A DNA stretch of 24,641 nt from Hyphomicrobiales bacterium (GTDB lineage Bacteria; Pseudomonadota; Alphaproteobacteria; Rhizobiales; Aestuariivirgaceae), in NCBI GenBank assembly GCA_023266715.1, contig JAHFPK010000010.1, positions 1 to 24,641 on the forward strand, written 5' to 3'. A model generated the notes under the pieces. The model saw nothing but the letters and a program-made list of their open reading frames with translations. It was not told the DNA's origin and ran no database searches. A program made the translations under genes and the position numbers. Shown in pieces: positions 24,210-24,641 of the stretch; the stretch's first letter is position 1, and each line of letters begins with the position of its first letter.

Positions 24210-24641
24210 CTATTGCCCCAGCCTTTCGAGCAGGGCTGGAATGTGAACCTGATCGGCCTTGTAGTTTCCGGTGAGCGCATACATCACAATGTTGATACCG
24301 GTGCGGAAGGCCATTTCGCGCTGGCGGTCATTGCCGGGGACCACCGCATAAAGCGGATTGCCATTGTCATCCATGGCCCAGGCTGCGGCATAGTCATTGG
24401 CGCCGATAATAATTGAGCTCACGCCATCAACATTGTTGGACGATGAGGCGTCGGTACGCTCAACCCATAATTGGCCCCGCGCATAGCGGCCGGGAAAATC
24501 GCGCAGGAGATAAAAGGCCTTGGTGATCACGTGGTTTTCAGGCACGGGCTCAAGCGGTGGAATATCCAGTTTTTCCAGGATGCGACGCAGGGCGTCGGTT
24601 GCTCCCGCAGAAGCACCGGTCAGGCTCTCAAATCCCAAATT
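24210..24641 (-). CDS. DUF4159-domain protein, C-terminal part (runs off the window)
   Basis: Partial gene: 143 codons and the stop are present and the 5' part lies beyond the window edge. The visible end matches the DUF4159 domain: YLLRDFPGRYARGQLWVE, the IIGANDYAAAWA stretch, and QREMAFRTGINIVMYALTGNYK near the C-terminus. Full-length relatives also have an N-terminal BatA-like membrane region and are about 900 residues long. It sits one base upstream of the VWA-like membrane protein gene, so the two are co-transcribed. The window boundary, not a mutation, explains the truncation. Confidence 0.88.
   Translation of the reverse strand, partial: NLGFESLTGASAGATDALRRILEKLDIPPLEPVPENHVITKAFYLLRDFPGRYARGQLWVERTDASSSNNVDGVSSIIIGANDYAAAWAMDDNGNPLYAVVPGNDRQREMAFRTGINIVMYALTGNYKADQVHIPALLERLGQ

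Overview
This window looks like an alphaproteobacterial chromosome segment, probably from a free-living Caulobacterales- or Hyphomicrobiales-like lineage. The sequence is moderately GC-rich by eye, operons are tight with ATGA/GTGA overlaps, and GTG and TTG starts are used. The gene content (a Caulobacter-type ceramide cluster and a DUF4159/VWA membrane-protein pair) also points to Alphaproteobacteria. I see no rRNA, tRNA, insertion sequence, phage gene or CRISPR array. No stretch over 300 bases lacks a gene.

Region A (about 50-8011) is a transport and catabolism block. On the minus strand lies a complete PotABCD-type ABC importer: binding protein, two permeases and an ATPase, all co-transcribed. 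Divergent from it, on the plus strand, are a TetR-type regulator, a beta-keto acid cleavage enzyme (BKACE/Kce family), a DAO-type FAD oxidoreductase, a possible 33-codon ORF that overlaps both neighbours by ATGA, and an AbrB-family membrane transporter. Together they suggest uptake and oxidation of an amine, amino acid or quaternary amine whose beta-keto product is cleaved with acetyl-CoA. The substrate cannot be read from the sequence.

Region B (about 8025-9341) holds two proteins I do not recognise: one with an N-terminal membrane anchor and one with a C-terminal membrane segment.

Region C (about 9488-20819) is the centrepiece, a bacterial sphingolipid locus made of two convergent operons. 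The plus-strand operon encodes acyl-AMP ligase/acyl-ACP synthetase (aasR), an NAD-dependent epimerase/dehydratase-type ceramide reductase (cerR), a specialised acyl carrier protein (acpR) and serine palmitoyltransferase (spt). The minus-strand operon is seven genes with almost no gaps: bacterial ceramide synthase (bcerS), a metallophosphoesterase, a HIT-family protein, LptF, LptG, a CDP-alcohol phosphatidyltransferase with an extra N-terminal domain, and a DAGK-type lipid kinase (probably ceramide kinase). The genes give a path from fatty acid and serine to ceramide, then to a phosphorylated or head-group-bearing ceramide. The LptF/LptG pair in the same operon suggests a dedicated route for moving that lipid out of the inner membrane. 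This inferred sphingolipid export module is the most interesting proposal in the window.

Region D (about 20952-24641) has a Nudix hydrolase divergent from bcerS, a GNAT acetyltransferase whose 3' end overlaps a convergent gene, a large VWA-like membrane protein, and the 3' end of a DUF4159 gene that runs off the window edge.
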